This document shows positions 6,368 through 16,151 of a stretch of DNA of 30,408 nucleotides, one piece after another. Source of the DNA: Curvibacter sp. (lineage in GTDB: Bacteria > Pseudomonadota > Gammaproteobacteria > Burkholderiales > Burkholderiaceae_C); assembly GCA_003500955.1 (NCBI GenBank), contig DNQP01000219.1, forward strand, positions 1 to 30,408. Direction: 5' to 3'. Both the position numbers and the translations under genes were made by a program. How positions within the stretch are numbered: the stretch's first letter is position 1; each line of letters opens with the position of its first letter. The notes under the pieces are model-generated. The model saw only the letters and a program-made list of their open reading frames with translations, did no database searches and was not told the origin of the DNA.

Positions 6368-8065
6368 ATGTTGTCTGTCAAAAATGAGCTGCTCCAGACC
6401 CTCGGCATCGTGCTGGAGCAGTTGCTGCCCGGCGCCGGTGCCAAGGCGGCCTTCGAGAACCCCAAACTGGCCGAACACGGCGACCTGGCCATCAATGCGG
6501 CCATGCAACTGGCCAAGCCGCTCAAACAGCCCCCGCGCCAGGTGGCCGAGAGCCTGCGCAGCGCCCTGCTCGCCACCCCGGCCTTCTCGACCTGGGTCGA
6601 GGCGGTGGAGATCGCCGGCCCCGGCTTCATCAACATCCGCCTCAAACCCGCTGCCAAGCAGCAGGTCGTGCGCGAAGTGCTTGCACAAGGTGCGAAATAC
6701 GGCCACCGAACGCCCAAGGGCCAGCGCATGATGGTCGAGTTCGTCTCGGCCAACCCCACGGGCCCGCTGCACGTGGGCCACGGCCGCCAGGGTGCCCTGG
6801 GTGATGCGATCTGCAATCTCTACGCCACCCAGGGCTGGGAGGTCTACCGCGAGTTCTATTACAACGACGCCGGCGTCCAGATCAACACCCTGGCCCACAG
6901 CGTGCAATTGCGCGCCAAGGGTTTCAAGCCTGGTGATCCCGAGTGGCCCAGTGGTGAGAATGCCGCCGCCTACAACGGCGACTACATCGCCGACATCGCG
7001 GCCGACTTCATGGCGAAGAAGTCGGTCAAGTCCGACGACCGCGAGTACACGGCCAGCGGCGACGTCAACGACCTCGACGGCATGCGCCTCTTTGCCGTGG
7101 CCTACCTGCGCCACGAGCAGGACCTGGACCTGCAGGCCTTCGCGGTGAAGTTCGACAACTACTACCTCGAGTCCAGCCTCTACACCAGCGGCAAGGTCGA
7201 CGCGGCCGTGCAAAAGCTGCGCGAAGCCGGCAAGACCTACGAGCAGGACGGTGCGCTGTGGCTCAAGTCCACCGACTACGGTGACGACAAGGATCGCGTC
7301 ATGCGCAAGGGCGACGGCACCTACACCTACTTCGTGCCCGACGTGGCCTACCACATCACCAAGTTCGAGCGTGGCTTCGAGAAGGTCGTGAACATCCAGG
7401 GCACGGACCACCACGGGACCATCGCGCGCGTGCGGGCCGGTCTGCAGGCCGTGGGCCTGGGCATCCCGCAGGGCTTCCCGGACTACGTGCTGCACACCAT
7501 GGTGCGGGTGGTGCGCGGCGGCCAGGAGGTGAAGATCTCCAAGCGCGCCGGCAGCTACGTGACCCTGCGCGACCTGATCGAGTGGACCAGCAAGGACGCG
7601 GTGCGCTTCTTCCTGCTCAGCCGCAAGCCTGACACCGAGTACACCTTCGATGTCGACCTGGCCGTGCAGAAGAACAACGAGAACCCGGTCTACTACGTGC
7701 AGTACGCGCATGCGCGCATCTGCTCGGTGATCAACAGCTGGCGCGAGAAGGAGGGCGGGCACCGCAGCGCGCTCAAGGACGTGGACCTGTCGGTGCTCGA
7801 CAGCGCGCCGGCGCAGAACCTCATGCTGCAGCTGGCCCGATACCCCGAGATGCTCAGCGCTGCGGCGCAGGATTTCGCGCCGCACGACGTGACCTTCTAC
7901 CTGCGCGAACTGGCTGCGAGCTACCACAGCTACTATGATGCCGAGCGCATCCTCGTCGACGACGAGAAGCTCAAGCTGGCGCGCCTGGCCCTCGTGGCTG
8001 CCACGGCGCAGGTGCTGCACAATGGCCTGGCGGTGCTGGGCGTGAGTGCACCCGAAAAGATGTGA
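6368..8065 (+). CDS. argS: Arginyl-tRNA synthetase
   Basis: A 565-residue class I aminoacyl-tRNA synthetase that charges tRNA-Arg, needing the tRNA for amino acid activation. The N-terminal additional domain covers about residues 1-110. The HIGH motif is HVGH at 135-138 within [17 protein letters not shown], and the KMSKS counterpart is KISKRAG at 389-395. The C-terminal helical anticodon-binding domain ends in [20 protein letters not shown], as usual for ArgRS. Length and motifs fit the family. ATG 6368 is the only reasonable start. It is the first gene of a rightward group with a SPOR protein and dsbA. Confidence 0.98.
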   Translation: MLSVKNELLQTLGIVLEQLLPGAGAKAAFENPKLAEHGDLAINAAMQLAKPLKQPPRQVAESLRSALLATPAFSTWVEAVEIAGPGFINIRLKPAAKQQVVREVLAQGAKYGHRTPKGQRMMVEFVSANPTGPLHVGHGRQGALGDAICNLYATQGWEVYREFYYNDAGVQINTLAHSVQLRAKGFKPGDPEWPSGENAAAYNGDYIADIAADFMAKKSVKSDDREYTASGDVNDLDGMRLFAVAYLRHEQDLDLQAFAVKFDNYYLESSLYTSGKVDAAVQKLREAGKTYEQDGALWLKSTDYGDDKDRVMRKGDGTYTYFVPDVAYHITKFERGFEKVVNIQGTDHHGTIARVRAGLQAVGLGIPQGFPDYVLHTMVRVVRGGQEVKISKRAGSYVTLRDLIEWTSKDAVRFFLLSRKPDTEYTFDVDLAVQKNNENPVYYVQYAHARICSVINSWREKEGGHRSALKDVDLSVLDSAPAQNLMLQLARYPEMLSAAAQDFAPHDVTFYLRELAASYHSYYDAERILVDDEKLKLARLALVAATAQVLHNGLAVLGVSAPEKM

Positions 8066-8110
8066 GCGGCGCGAGACGCGCACAACCGAACGACTGGAAG
8101 CAAAGTACCC

Positions 8111-8716
8111 ATGAAGCAGCAACGCGGTGGCACCATCCTGGGCCTGATCATCGGCGTCGTCGTCGGCCTGGCGGTGGCCTTGGTCGTGGCCCTGTACGTG
8201 ACCAAGACCCCGGTTCCCTTCCTCAACAAGGGCCAGAACCGCACGCCCGAGCAGGACGCGGCGGAGGAAAAGCGCAACAAGGACTGGGACCCCAACGCAC
8301 CGCTCTACAACAAGAGCAAGCCGCCGGCCAAGGCCGATGCCAAGCCCCAGCCGCAGCCCCCGACCACCACTGCCAAGCCGGCCACGCCCGCACCGGCCGT
8401 GAAGGCGCCGCCCAAGGCCGACGCCAAGCCCTCGGCCGACCCGCTGGGTGATCTGGCCAAGGCCAAGGCAGGTGTCGATCCCTATGTCTACTTCGTCCAG
8501 GTCGGCGCCTTCCGCACCCCCGAGGATGCCGAGACGCAGCGTGCCAAGCTTTCGCTGACGGGCGTCGAGGCCAAGGTGAGCGAACGCGAGCAGGCCGGTC
8601 GCATGCTTTACCGCGTGCGCGTCGGCCCGTACGACAAGAAAGAAGATGCCAACAAGGTCAAGAGCCAACTCGATGCCGCCGGCTACGAGACGGCCATGGT
8701 CTCGGCACCGCGCTGA
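8111..8716 (+). CDS. SPOR-domain inner-membrane protein
   Basis: A 201-residue bitopic membrane protein. It has a short cytoplasmic start, one membrane helix at about residues 8-31, a Pro/Ala/Lys-rich periplasmic linker at about 65-120 and a C-terminal SPOR domain at about 125-200 (YFVQVGAFRTPEDAETQRAKL, then YRVRVGPYDKKEDANKV). SPOR domains bind denuded peptidoglycan at division septa, so a division or cell-wall role like that of FtsN or DedD is expected, but it is too short and divergent to be called FtsN. It starts 45 bp after argS with a GGAAG ribosome site 10 bp before ATG, and dsbA follows after 73 bp. Confidence 0.92.
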   Translation: MKQQRGGTILGLIIGVVVGLAVALVVALYVTKTPVPFLNKGQNRTPEQDAAEEKRNKDWDPNAPLYNKSKPPAKADAKPQPQPPTTTAKPATPAPAVKAPPKADAKPSADPLGDLAKAKAGVDPYVYFVQVGAFRTPEDAETQRAKLSLTGVEAKVSEREQAGRMLYRVRVGPYDKKEDANKVKSQLDAAGYETAMVSAPR

Positions 8717-8789
8717 GGGCCATCCCCTGGATTGAACTTTTGCCCGACCCCCGGTGTCCCATCCGGGCATTTCTATGGAGCCTCTGCAG

Positions 8790-9422
8790 ATGATGAAACG
8801 TCGTGAATTCACCCTGGCCCTGGCTGGCGCCACCGCCCTGCCCGCCCTGGCCCAGCAACGCTTCGAGGCCGGCAAGGACTACCTGCCGCTGGACAAGCCT
8901 GCACCGGTGGAAGCACCGTCGGGCAAGATCGAGGTGGTGGAGTTCTTCTGGTACAACTGCCCGCACTGCAACGCCTTCGAGCCCGCACTCGAAGCCTGGA
9001 TCAAGCGCGCGCCCAAGGACGTGGTCGTCAAGCGCGTGCCCGTGGCCTTCAGCAGCGCCTTCCAGGGCCAGCAACGCCTGTTCTACACGCTGGAGGCCAT
9101 GGGACTGGTCGACAAGCTGCACGGCAAGGTCTTCCAGGCCATCCACGTCGAGCGCAAGCGCCTGGAAGCCCCCGAGGTGATCGCCGACTGGGCTGCCAGC
9201 CAGGGCGTGGACCGCACCAAGTTCATGGAGCAGTTCAACTCCTTCAGCGTGGCCTCCAAGGCCACGCGCGCCGGCCAGCTGACCGCAGCCTACAAGGTCG
9301 AAGGCGTACCTGCGCTGGGCGTGGCCGGCCGCTTCTACACCGACGCCACCCTGACACGCAATATGGACCGGTCGCTGCAGGTGGTGGACTATCTGGTGGG
9401 GGAAGTGCGCAAGGGCCGTTGA
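8790..9422 (+). CDS. dsbA: Thiol:disulfide interchange protein DsbA
   Basis: A 210-residue periplasmic thiol oxidase that introduces disulfide bonds into exported proteins. A signal peptide occupies about residues 1-21 (MMKRREFTLALAGATALPAL). The thioredoxin-like active site is CPHC at 57-60 in FFWYNCPHCNAFEP, and the cis-proline loop is GVPALG with Pro174. ATG 8790 was preferred over the in-frame GTG 8754 and ATG 8775 because it directly begins a well-formed signal peptide and has GGAG 9 bases upstream. It follows the SPOR gene on the same strand and is closed by a terminator. Confidence 0.95.
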   Translation: MMKRREFTLALAGATALPALAQQRFEAGKDYLPLDKPAPVEAPSGKIEVVEFFWYNCPHCNAFEPALEAWIKRAPKDVVVKRVPVAFSSAFQGQQRLFYTLEAMGLVDKLHGKVFQAIHVERKRLEAPEVIADWAASQGVDRTKFMEQFNSFSVASKATRAGQLTAAYKVEGVPALGVAGRFYTDATLTRNMDRSLQVVDYLVGEVRKGR

Positions 9423-9448
9423 TTCTTCTCTCGCCTTCTCTTGCCGAG

Positions 9449-9479
9449 GCCCGCTTTCTTGCGGGCTTTTCTTTTTTGC
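9449..9479 (+). terminator. Rho-independent terminator of dsbA
   Basis: The stem GCCCGC (9449-9454)/GCGGGC (9461-9466) with a 6-base loop is followed by TTTTCTTTTTT. It begins 27 bp after the dsbA stop and closes the rightward argS-SPOR-dsbA group. Confidence 0.8.
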
Positions 9480-9503
9480 GTTGCTCTTTTGCTTTCGCGG
9501 CCT

Positions 9504-9806
9504 GCCGGGTCTCGCCCCGGCGGGCGAGGTACTTTCTTTTGCTTTGCCAAAAGAAAGTACCCAAAGAAAAGGCGAGCCGGATTCGTCGGCCCGCTGCGCG
9601 GGCACGCTGCGTTGCTCGGGCTGAGCGGGGTGCGCGCAAACTCGCTGCGCTCAAACATGCGAGCATCGCAGGGTGCCCCGACGAAGTCGGGGTCACAGAC
9701 ACCAGGGTCGCCTTCTTTTGCCTACTTTTCTTGGCGACGCAAGAAAAGTAGGTGCGCCGCCGGGCGCACATCCCGGCCCAACCCAGCCGCCGGGGCGAGA
9801 CCCGGC
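9504..9806. mobile_element. MITE-like 303-bp element with 20-bp terminal inverted repeats and two internal hairpins
   Basis: The ends 9504-9523 and 9787-9806 are perfect 20-bp inverted copies (core GTCTCGCCCCGGCGG). Inside are two hairpins of identical geometry, 12-bp perfect arms and an 8-base loop: 9529-9560 (arm GTACTTTCTTTT) and 9721-9752 (arm CCTACTTTTCTT). A smaller hairpin with CCCCGA/TCGGGG arms is at 9676-9692. Open frames run on both strands, but they are short, low-complexity and contradict each other; none resembles a known protein and I treat them as non-coding. The element fills the gap between dsbA and kup. Similar sequence is, from memory, repeated between genes of Comamonadaceae and often annotated as tiny hypothetical proteins. 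No transposase and no target duplication were identified. Confidence 0.75.
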
Positions 9807-9840
9807 TCGTCACAACTGCAAACGAAGGTGCCGAAAAAGA

Positions 9841-11709
9841 TCAGATCTCGATCTTCGAGCCCAGCTCCACCACCGCGTTGTTCGGCAGATTCAGAAACTC
9901 TGCCGCCGCACTGGCGTTGTGGTGCATCTGCGCAAAGAGCTTCTCGCGCCAGGGCATCATGCCCTGGCCCATCGACGGGATGACGATGTCGCGGGAAAGA
10001 AAGTAGCTCGTGGTCATGTGCTCCAGCGAGCAGCCCTGGTTGCGCACCTGGAGCAGGGCCTCGGGCAGGTCGGGGTCGTTCTTGAAGCCGTAGTTCACGA
10101 TGACCTGCCAGCAGTCGTGGCCCAGCGGTTCGATCTCGACGCGTTTGTCCAAGCCGATCCAGGGCACTTCGTGGTGGCGTACGGTGACGAACAGGTTGTT
10201 CTCGTGCAGCACCTTGTTGTGCTTGAGGTTGTGCAGCAGGGCATTGGGCACGTTGCCAGGCTCGGCGCTCAGGAAGACGGCCGTGCCCTCGACGCGCACC
10301 GGCGGACTGATGAAGACCGCCTCCAGGAAGCTGCGCAGATCCAGCGCGTCCTGGCGCAGCGCCGCATTGAGCTGGGAGCGCCCCTGCTTCCAGGTGGTCA
10401 TGAGCATGAAGATGAAGCCGCCAATGGCCAACGGGAACCAGCCGCCATCGAAGAGCTTGAGCAGATTGGAGCTAAAGAAGGCCAGGTCGACGAGGAAAAA
10501 GAAGCCGGTGGCGGCGATGCACAACCACAGCGGGTACTTCCAGCTGTAGCGGATCACGAAGAAGGTCAGCACCGTGGTGATCAGCATGTCCAGCGTGACC
10601 GCGATGCCGTAGGCCGCCGCCAGGTTGCTGGACGAGCGGAACAGCAGCACGGCCAGCACGATGGCCACGAACAGTCCCCAGTTGACGAAGGGCATGTAGA
10701 TCTGCCCCGTATCCTTGACGCTGGTGTGCTGCACCTGCAGGCGCGGCAGGTAGCCCAGCTGGATGACCTGCTTGGTCACGCTGAAGGCGCCGGTGATCAG
10801 GGCCTGGGAGGCGATCACCGTGGCCATGGTGGCCAGCACCACCATGGGCAACAGGGCCCAGTCCGGCGCCATCAGGTAGAAGGGGTTCTTGACCGCCTCG
10901 GGCTGGCGCAGCAGCAGCGCACCCTGGCCGAAGTAGTTGAGGGTGAGCGCCGGCATGACCACGCTGAACCAGGCCAGACGTACGGGCCGTTTGCCGAAGT
11001 GGCCCAGGTCGGCATACAGGGCCTCGGCGCCGGTCACGCACAGCACCAGCGCGCCGAGGATGATGAAGGTGGTGCCGGGATAGCTGACGATGAAGCCCAG
11101 GGCGTGGTGCGGGCTCAGCGCCCAGAGGATAGCGGGGTTGGTGGCGATCTGCGCCGCACCCAGCAGGCCGATGGCCGTGAACCAGACCAGGGTGAGCGGC
11201 CCGAAGAACTTGCCGATGCCCGCCGTGCCGCGCTTTTGCACCGCAAACAGCGCGAACAGGATGACGAGGGTGAGCGGAATGACGGTCTTCTTGAAGGCCG
11301 GCGAGACCACCTCCAGGCCCTCGACGGCCGACAGCACCGAGATGGCCGGGGTGATGACGCCGTCACCGTAGAACAGGCAGGTGCCGAAGATGCCGATCAG
11401 CAGCAGCGCGCGGCGCAGTCCAGGCTTGTCCTTGACCGACTGCGAGGCCAGGGCCAGCATGGCCACGAGGCCGCCTTCGCCATTGTTGTCGGCCCGCAGG
11501 ATCAGCGTCACGTACTTGAGCGAGACGATGACGGTGAGCGTCCAGAAGAAGAGCGAGAGGATGCCGTAGACGTTGTCGGGCGTGAACTCGACATGGCCCG
11601 AACCGAAGACCTCCTTGATGGCATACAGCACGCTGGTGCCGATGTCGCCGTAGACGACGCCGATGGCGCCCAGGGTCAATGCGGCGAGCGAGGATTTGGA
11701 GGCGGACAC
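9841..11709 (-). CDS. kup: Low-affinity potassium transporter Kup
   Basis: A 622-residue KUP/HAK/KT family potassium-proton symporter. The N-terminal signature is [20 protein letters not shown] at about residues 10-29, followed by about twelve membrane helices to roughly residue 450 and a cytoplasmic C-terminal domain ending in [16 protein letters not shown], both typical of bacterial Kup. The start is GTG 11709; the standard family N-terminus begins right after it and no ATG in frame precedes it. No strong Shine-Dalgarno sequence is visible. It lies 135 bp downstream of gshA on the same strand; an imperfect terminator between them suggests separate transcription. The MITE-like element abuts its 3' end. 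Confidence 0.96.
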   Translation of the reverse strand: MSASKSSLAALTLGAIGVVYGDIGTSVLYAIKEVFGSGHVEFTPDNVYGILSLFFWTLTVIVSLKYVTLILRADNNGEGGLVAMLALASQSVKDKPGLRRALLLIGIFGTCLFYGDGVITPAISVLSAVEGLEVVSPAFKKTVIPLTLVILFALFAVQKRGTAGIGKFFGPLTLVWFTAIGLLGAAQIATNPAILWALSPHHALGFIVSYPGTTFIILGALVLCVTGAEALYADLGHFGKRPVRLAWFSVVMPALTLNYFGQGALLLRQPEAVKNPFYLMAPDWALLPMVVLATMATVIASQALITGAFSVTKQVIQLGYLPRLQVQHTSVKDTGQIYMPFVNWGLFVAIVLAVLLFRSSSNLAAAYGIAVTLDMLITTVLTFFVIRYSWKYPLWLCIAATGFFFLVDLAFFSSNLLKLFDGGWFPLAIGGFIFMLMTTWKQGRSQLNAALRQDALDLRSFLEAVFISPPVRVEGTAVFLSAEPGNVPNALLHNLKHNKVLHENNLFVTVRHHEVPWIGLDKRVEIEPLGHDCWQVIVNYGFKNDPDLPEALLQVRNQGCSLEHMTTSYFLSRDIVIPSMGQGMMPWREKLFAQMHHNASAAAEFLNLPNNAVVELGSKIEI

Positions 11710-11811
11710 GGGGCGTCAGAGGCGGGCGCAGATCGCAGAGACGCCATTGTGCGCCTGCCGCCCGGCGGCTCAAACCTTGCCCGGCCGGGAAAGCCCCTCA
11801 AACGTGAAAAT

Positions 11812-11827
11812 GTTGCTCCGCAGCAAC
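11812..11827 (-). terminator. Possible weak terminator of gshA
   Basis: The stem GTTGCT (11812-11817)/AGCAAC (11822-11827) has a 4-base loop, and on the minus strand it is followed by ATTTTCAC. It lies 17 bp after the gshA stop. The short U-tract makes termination uncertain. Confidence 0.4.
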
Positions 11828-11844
11828 CGGTGGCCAGCAGGCGT

Positions 11845-13140
11845 TCAGGTGTAGACCTCGGCCTCGGGATCGGTGGCTTCGAGTTCGTAGCTGGCCGCCA
11901 GCATGGCCAGGCGCCCGATCACGCCGTACATGTAGAAGCGGTTGGGGGCGCTCGCGCCCGGCTTGGCACCCGGCTGGGGCAGATGGGTGCTCTGGTCGAA
12001 GGCCAGGGGCACGAAGCTCGCGCCCGGGGCGTTGAGGTTCTCGTCCACGCCGCGCTCGGCATGCACGCGGTAGAAGCCGCCGACCACATAGCGGTCCATC
12101 ATGTAGACCACGGGCTCGGCCACGGCGTCGTGCATGCGCTCGTTGGTGATCACGCCTTCCTGGATGATGACCTCATGGACTTCCTGCCCGTCCTTGATCA
12201 CGCTCATCTTGTTGCGCGTGCGCCGGTTCAGGTCCTCGAGCTCCTTGGCGTCACGCACCGTCATGATGCCCATGCCGTAGGTGCCGTTGTCGGCCTTGAC
12301 GACGACGAAGGGCTTTTCCTTGATGCCGTATTCCTTGTACTTGCGGCGGATCTTGCCCAGCAGGGCGTCGACATTGCTCGTCAGGCAGTCCATGCCCGTG
12401 CCCTCGGCGAAGTTGACCTCGCCGCACTGGTTGAACATGGGATTGATCAGCCAGGGATCGATGCCGAGCAGCTTGCCGAAACGCTTGGAAACTTCCTCGT
12501 AGCTCTGGAAATGCTTGCTCTTGCGACGCACCGACCAGCCCGCGTGCAGCGGCGGCAGCAGGTACTGCTCATGGATGTCCTCGAGAATGCCCGGGATGCC
12601 GGCGCTGAGGTCGTTGTTGAGCAGGATGGTGCAGGGGTCGAAATTCTTCAGGCCCAGACGGGTCTTGCTGCGGATCACGGGCTCCAGGGTCACGGTCTCG
12701 CCGCCCGGCAGCTCGATGGTGGTGTTCTTCTTGATCTCGGGACTGATGGAGCCAATGCGCACATTCAGGCCGGCCATGTGGAAGATACGCCGCAGCTGCG
12801 CCACATTGCTCAGATAGAAGGTGTTGCGCGTGTGGTTCTCGGGGATCAGCAGCAGGTTGCGCGCCTCGGGGCAGATCTTCTCGATCGCGGCCATCGCCGC
12901 CTGCACCGCCAGCGGCAGCATCTCGGGCGTGAGGTTGTTCCAGCCGCCGGGGTAGAGGTTGGTGTCCACCGGTGCGAGCTTGAAGCCGGCGTTGCGGATG
13001 TCCACCGAGGTGTAGAAGGGTGGCGTGTGCTCCATCCATTCCAGACGAAACCAGCGCTCGATGGCCGGCATGGAATCGAGGATGCGCTGCTCGAGCTCGT
13101 TGATGGGGCCGGTCAGGGCCGTGATGAGATGGGGAACCAT
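11845..13140 (-). CDS. gshA: Glutamate-cysteine ligase (proteobacterial GshA type)
   Basis: A 431-residue enzyme catalysing ATP-dependent gamma-glutamylcysteine formation, the first step of glutathione synthesis. The sequence matches the betaproteobacterial glutamate-cysteine ligase family, which is distinct from the enterobacterial GshA. Typical stretches are FYTSVDIRNAGFKLAPVDTN near residue 40, LLIPENHTRNTFYLSNV near 95 and the nucleotide-binding VVVKADNGTYGMGIMTV near 285. The frame is open to 13230, but ATG 13140 has an AAGGA ribosome site just upstream and the family N-terminus, while the extra upstream residues are translated from a GC-rich hairpin. It lies 113 bp downstream of proA. 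Confidence 0.93.
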   Translation of the reverse strand: MVPHLITALTGPINELEQRILDSMPAIERWFRLEWMEHTPPFYTSVDIRNAGFKLAPVDTNLYPGGWNNLTPEMLPLAVQAAMAAIEKICPEARNLLLIPENHTRNTFYLSNVAQLRRIFHMAGLNVRIGSISPEIKKNTTIELPGGETVTLEPVIRSKTRLGLKNFDPCTILLNNDLSAGIPGILEDIHEQYLLPPLHAGWSVRRKSKHFQSYEEVSKRFGKLLGIDPWLINPMFNQCGEVNFAEGTGMDCLTSNVDALLGKIRRKYKEYGIKEKPFVVVKADNGTYGMGIMTVRDAKELEDLNRRTRNKMSVIKDGQEVHEVIIQEGVITNERMHDAVAEPVVYMMDRYVVGGFYRVHAERGVDENLNAPGASFVPLAFDQSTHLPQPGAKPGASAPNRFYMYGVIGRLAMLAASYELEATDPEAEVYT

Positions 13141-13152
13141 GATGTCCTTGCA

Positions 13153-13197
13153 CGCCCCCCGATGCGGCCTGCGGCCGCCTCCCCCCAGCGGGGGGCG
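13153..13197. repeat. GC-rich hairpin between proA and gshA
   Basis: Perfect 9-bp arms CGCCCCCCG (13153-13161) and CGGGGGGCG (13189-13197) enclose a 27-base GC-rich loop. It lies in the 113-bp proA-gshA gap, ending 13 bp before the gshA start. There is no following U-tract on either strand, so it is not a normal terminator. It resembles the poly-C/poly-G palindromes scattered in Burkholderiales genomes. Confidence 0.6.
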
Positions 13198-13253
13198 ATG
13201 CAGCAGACCGGGCAAGCCGGCTACGCGCATCCTCGTCGTGAGCTTGGTTGTTG

Positions 13254-14555
13254 CTAGTTTCTTACTTCACCTTGGCCCAAAACCACATATTTCAAGGAGG
13301 TCAGTCCTTCGAGACCCACCGGGCCACGGGCGTGGAACTTGTCGGTGCTGATGCCGATCTCGGCCCCCAGCCCGTACTCGAAGCCGTCGGCAAAGCGGGT
13401 GCTCGCATTCACCATGACGCTGCCCGAGTCGACCTCGGTCAGGAAGGCCTGGGCATGCCTGTGGTCGCTGGTGAGGATGGCATCGGTGTGATGGCTGCCG
13501 TACTTGTTGATGTGCGCGATGGCTTCGTCCAGCCCCGCCACCACCTTGATGCTGATGATGGGCGCGAGGTATTCCTCGTACCAATCCTGCTCGGTCGCGG
13601 CCTTGACGTTGGCGTTCTTGACGCTGGCCAGGATGGCCTGGGCCTCGGCATCGCAGCGCATCTCCACGCCCTTGGCGGCGAAAACGGCACCGATGCGCGG
13701 CAGAAAATCTTTCGCCACACCACGCGCGACCAGCAGGCCCTCGCTGGCATTGCAGGGGCTGTACTTCTGGGTCTTGGCGTTGTCGGCCACCTTGACGGCC
13801 ATGTCGAGATCGCAAGGATCGTCCACATAGGTGTGGCAATTGCCGTCCAGGTGCTTGATCACCGGCACCTTGGCCTCGCGGCTGATGCGCTCGATCAGGG
13901 ACTTGCCGCCGCGCGGAATGATCAGGTCCACGTACTCCGGCAGGGCGATGAGCTGGCCCACCACCTCGCGGTCGGTCACGGGCACCAGCTGCACGGCCTC
14001 GGCCGGCAGGCCGGCTTCGACCAGGGCCTGTCGCACCAGCGCCGCCAGGGCCTTGTTGGAGTCGATGGCTTCCGAGCCACCGCGCAGGATGCAGGCGTTG
14101 CCGCTCTTGATCGACAGGCTGGCCGCCTCGATGGTCACATTGGGCCGGCTCTCGTAGATCATGCCGAAGACGCCGATGGGTACGCGCATCTGGCCCACGC
14201 GGATGCCGCTGGGCTGCTGCTTCATGCCGATGATCTCGCCGATGATGTCGCCCATGGCCGCGAGCTGCTCGCAGCCCAGCGCCACGGTCTCGATGACCTT
14301 GGGCGTGAGCTTGAGGCGGTCGACCATGGGTTCGGCCAGGCCGGCAGCTTGGGCACGAGCCAAGTCTTTTGCGTTTTCCTGGGCCAGGGCCGCGGTGTTG
14401 GCGCGCAGCAGGGCTGCCAGGCGGCGCAGGGCATCATTCTTCTTGGCCGCGCTGGCCTTGGCCATGCCGGCCGCGGCCGCGCGTGCCTGCCGGCCCAGGG
14501 TCTGGGTCAGCTCGGCAAGACGGGCGGCGGTATCGGGCGCATTCATGGCGCTCAT
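13254..14555 (-). CDS. proA: Gamma-glutamyl phosphate reductase
   Basis: A 433-residue NADPH-dependent enzyme that reduces gamma-glutamyl phosphate to glutamate semialdehyde in proline synthesis. It is an aldehyde dehydrogenase-fold protein with the typical [20 protein letters not shown] at about 120-139, the [10 protein letters not shown] loop near 212 and the catalytic cysteine in the PCNAS motif (Cys268). The C-terminus has [19 protein letters not shown] and [17 protein letters not shown], as in all ProA. The start ATG 14555 overlaps the holA stop by 4 bases (ATGA), implying translational coupling; ATG 14546 is possible. proB is not adjacent. It is the last gene of the bamE-dapB-leuS-lptE-holA-proA run. 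Confidence 0.97.
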   Translation of the reverse strand: MSAMNAPDTAARLAELTQTLGRQARAAAAGMAKASAAKKNDALRRLAALLRANTAALAQENAKDLARAQAAGLAEPMVDRLKLTPKVIETVALGCEQLAAMGDIIGEIIGMKQQPSGIRVGQMRVPIGVFGMIYESRPNVTIEAASLSIKSGNACILRGGSEAIDSNKALAALVRQALVEAGLPAEAVQLVPVTDREVVGQLIALPEYVDLIIPRGGKSLIERISREAKVPVIKHLDGNCHTYVDDPCDLDMAVKVADNAKTQKYSPCNASEGLLVARGVAKDFLPRIGAVFAAKGVEMRCDAEAQAILASVKNANVKAATEQDWYEEYLAPIISIKVVAGLDEAIAHINKYGSHHTDAILTSDHRHAQAFLTEVDSGSVMVNASTRFADGFEYGLGAEIGISTDKFHARGPVGLEGLTSLKYVVLGQGEVRN

Positions 14556-15631
14556 TTTCTCACGCCGGCGGTTTTCGCGGCGGGCAGCGCACAGAGCCCG
14601 CAAAGCTGCAGGGCCAGGCGCTGCAGGGCCTGCCAGCCATCGGCCGGCCAGTCCGCCACCTTGAGCCCCTTGACGATGCCGTCAACCTGATGGGCGGCCT
14701 GCAGCAGGTTGGCCAGGTCGGTCGGACTCAGCAGGGGCAGCACGCGCTCGTAGAGCTTTTCCTTCAGGCCCCAGACGCGCTGCTCGCGCAGGGCCATCGG
14801 CAGGGGCCGGCCGGCCGCCATGGCATCCTTGACGCGCTTGAGCGCGCGGATGTCCTCCGCCAGCGCATAGTGCACCAGCACCTCGGCCTCGCCTTCGGCC
14901 TTGAGGCCGTCGAGCATGCGCTGCACGCGCGCCATCTGCCCGGCGAGCACGGCCTCGGACAGCTTGAAGACGTCGTAGCGTGCGACGTTGAGCACCGCAC
15001 TCTCGACCTGCTCGAATCCGAGCTCGCCCTGCGGGTAGAGCAGCGCGAGCTTCTGGATCTCCTGGTGCGCAGCCAGCAGATTGCCCTCGACGCGGTCGGC
15101 GAAGAACTGCAGCGTGCGCTGGCCCTCCTCGCCCTCGGTGACGCGCTGGCCCTGCGCCGCGAGACGCTGGGCGATCCACTGCGGCAGCGCACGGCGCTCG
15201 ACGGGATCGACCTGCACGGTCACGCCATAGCTCTCCAGCGCGCCGAACCAGGCGCCGGTCTTCGTCGCCTTGTCCAGCCGCGGCAGCAACACGAGAGTGA
15301 GCGTGCTGTCGTTACCCTGGGCGGCTTCCGCCAACTGCTGCAGGGCCACGCTGCCGTCCTTGCCCGGCTTGCCCGAGGGGATGCGGATCTCGACGATCTG
15401 TTTGTCGGCAAACAGGCTCAGGCTTCCGCCGGCGGCCAGCACCTCGCTCCAGTCGAAGTGCGCGCCTGCCACGGTATGCACGGTGCGCTCGGTGTAGCCC
15501 TGGGCACGCGCCGCCGCGCGGATGGCATCGGCCGCTTCCTGCTGTAGCAGCGGCTCGTCCCCGTGGATGGTGTAAAGGCTTTTGAGGCCGCGCTGCAGCT
15601 GGACGGCGAGCTGAGTGGCGGCGATTTGCAT
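14552..15631 (-). CDS. holA: DNA polymerase III subunit delta
   Basis: A 359-residue clamp-loader subunit that opens the beta sliding clamp. The N-terminal domain starts [20 protein letters not shown], with the conserved [19 protein letters not shown] at about 19-37, and the AAA+ and C-terminal collar regions include [18 protein letters not shown] near 190. Length fits HolA. The frame continues upstream to 15748, but that stretch overlaps lptE and is Arg/Ser-rich antisense-like sequence; ATG 15631, with a GAGCGGGG site, matches the family start. It begins 13 bp after the lptE stop and overlaps proA by 4 bases. The order lptE-holA after leuS is common in proteobacteria. Confidence 0.95.
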   Translation of the reverse strand: MQIAATQLAVQLQRGLKSLYTIHGDEPLLQQEAADAIRAAARAQGYTERTVHTVAGAHFDWSEVLAAGGSLSLFADKQIVEIRIPSGKPGKDGSVALQQLAEAAQGNDSTLTLVLLPRLDKATKTGAWFGALESYGVTVQVDPVERRALPQWIAQRLAAQGQRVTEGEEGQRTLQFFADRVEGNLLAAHQEIQKLALLYPQGELGFEQVESAVLNVARYDVFKLSEAVLAGQMARVQRMLDGLKAEGEAEVLVHYALAEDIRALKRVKDAMAAGRPLPMALREQRVWGLKEKLYERVLPLLSPTDLANLLQAAHQVDGIVKGLKVADWPADGWQALQRLALQLCGLCALPAAKTAGVRK

Positions 15632-15644
15632 GGCCCCGCCCCGC

Positions 15645-16148
15645 TCAGAGCTTCTGGACGGATGCGAGACGGCGCGCGATCTGCTGCACCATGTCACTCT
15701 GCATATGGCGGTAGAGCATCGCCTCCTCGGCCTCCTTGGACAAGGCAAAGGCTTCGGAGTAGCTCATGGTGCGCTGCTGCACCAGCTCGGTCTCGGGAAT
15801 CAGCTCCTTGCCCAGCTGGGTCCGCAGACGGAACTTGAGGGTCAGGCGCAACTGGAACTCCCGCACCTGACCCGTGGCGCTCACGCCCACCACGGTCTTG
15901 GTGCGCTGTTCACCAAAGACGTCCAGCAACACCTCGGCCTCCTTGAGCTGGGCCGCGTCGGTGATGTAGCGCAGCTGCCCGCCGGCCTGCAGCTGGCGCT
16001 GCAGCTCGATGCCCAGCGGCGAGGTCGGCGCCACGCTGCTGTAGAGCGAACTGAAGGCGTAGCTTGCCGGCTGGCGCAGGCCGAAGCCGCAGCCGGCCAG
16101 CGCCAGCAACGCGACGCAGGACAGCCAGAGCAACAGACGCCGTGCCAT
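15645..16148 (-). CDS. lptE: LPS-assembly lipoprotein LptE
   Basis: A 167-residue outer-membrane lipoprotein that plugs the LptD barrel and helps insert lipopolysaccharide into the outer leaflet. A lipoprotein signal peptide covers residues 1-19 with lipobox LAGC and lipidated Cys20, followed by GFGLRQPASYAFSSLY, the conserved start of mature LptE. The rest shows the expected alternating beta/alpha pattern and ends in a helix (MVQQIARRLASVQ). It starts 3 bp after the leuS stop and precedes holA, the standard leuS-lptE-holA order, which strongly supports the call. Confidence 0.93.
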   Translation of the reverse strand: MARRLLLWLSCVALLALAGCGFGLRQPASYAFSSLYSSVAPTSPLGIELQRQLQAGGQLRYITDAAQLKEAEVLLDVFGEQRTKTVVGVSATGQVREFQLRLTLKFRLRTQLGKELIPETELVQQRTMSYSEAFALSKEAEEAMLYRHMQSDMVQQIARRLASVQKL

Positions 16149-16151
16149 GGC

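Noticed and set aside
6224..8875. An 883-codon open frame on the minus strand opposite argS, the SPOR gene and the start of dsbA
   Set aside because: It is antisense to three recognised genes, rich in His/Arg/Gly/Val and without any family resemblance. High third-position GC commonly keeps such frames open.
9673..13257. A 1194-codon open frame on the plus strand opposite kup and gshA
   Set aside because: Composition is typical of an antisense shadow (many His, Gln, Asp, Gly) and it covers two certain genes.
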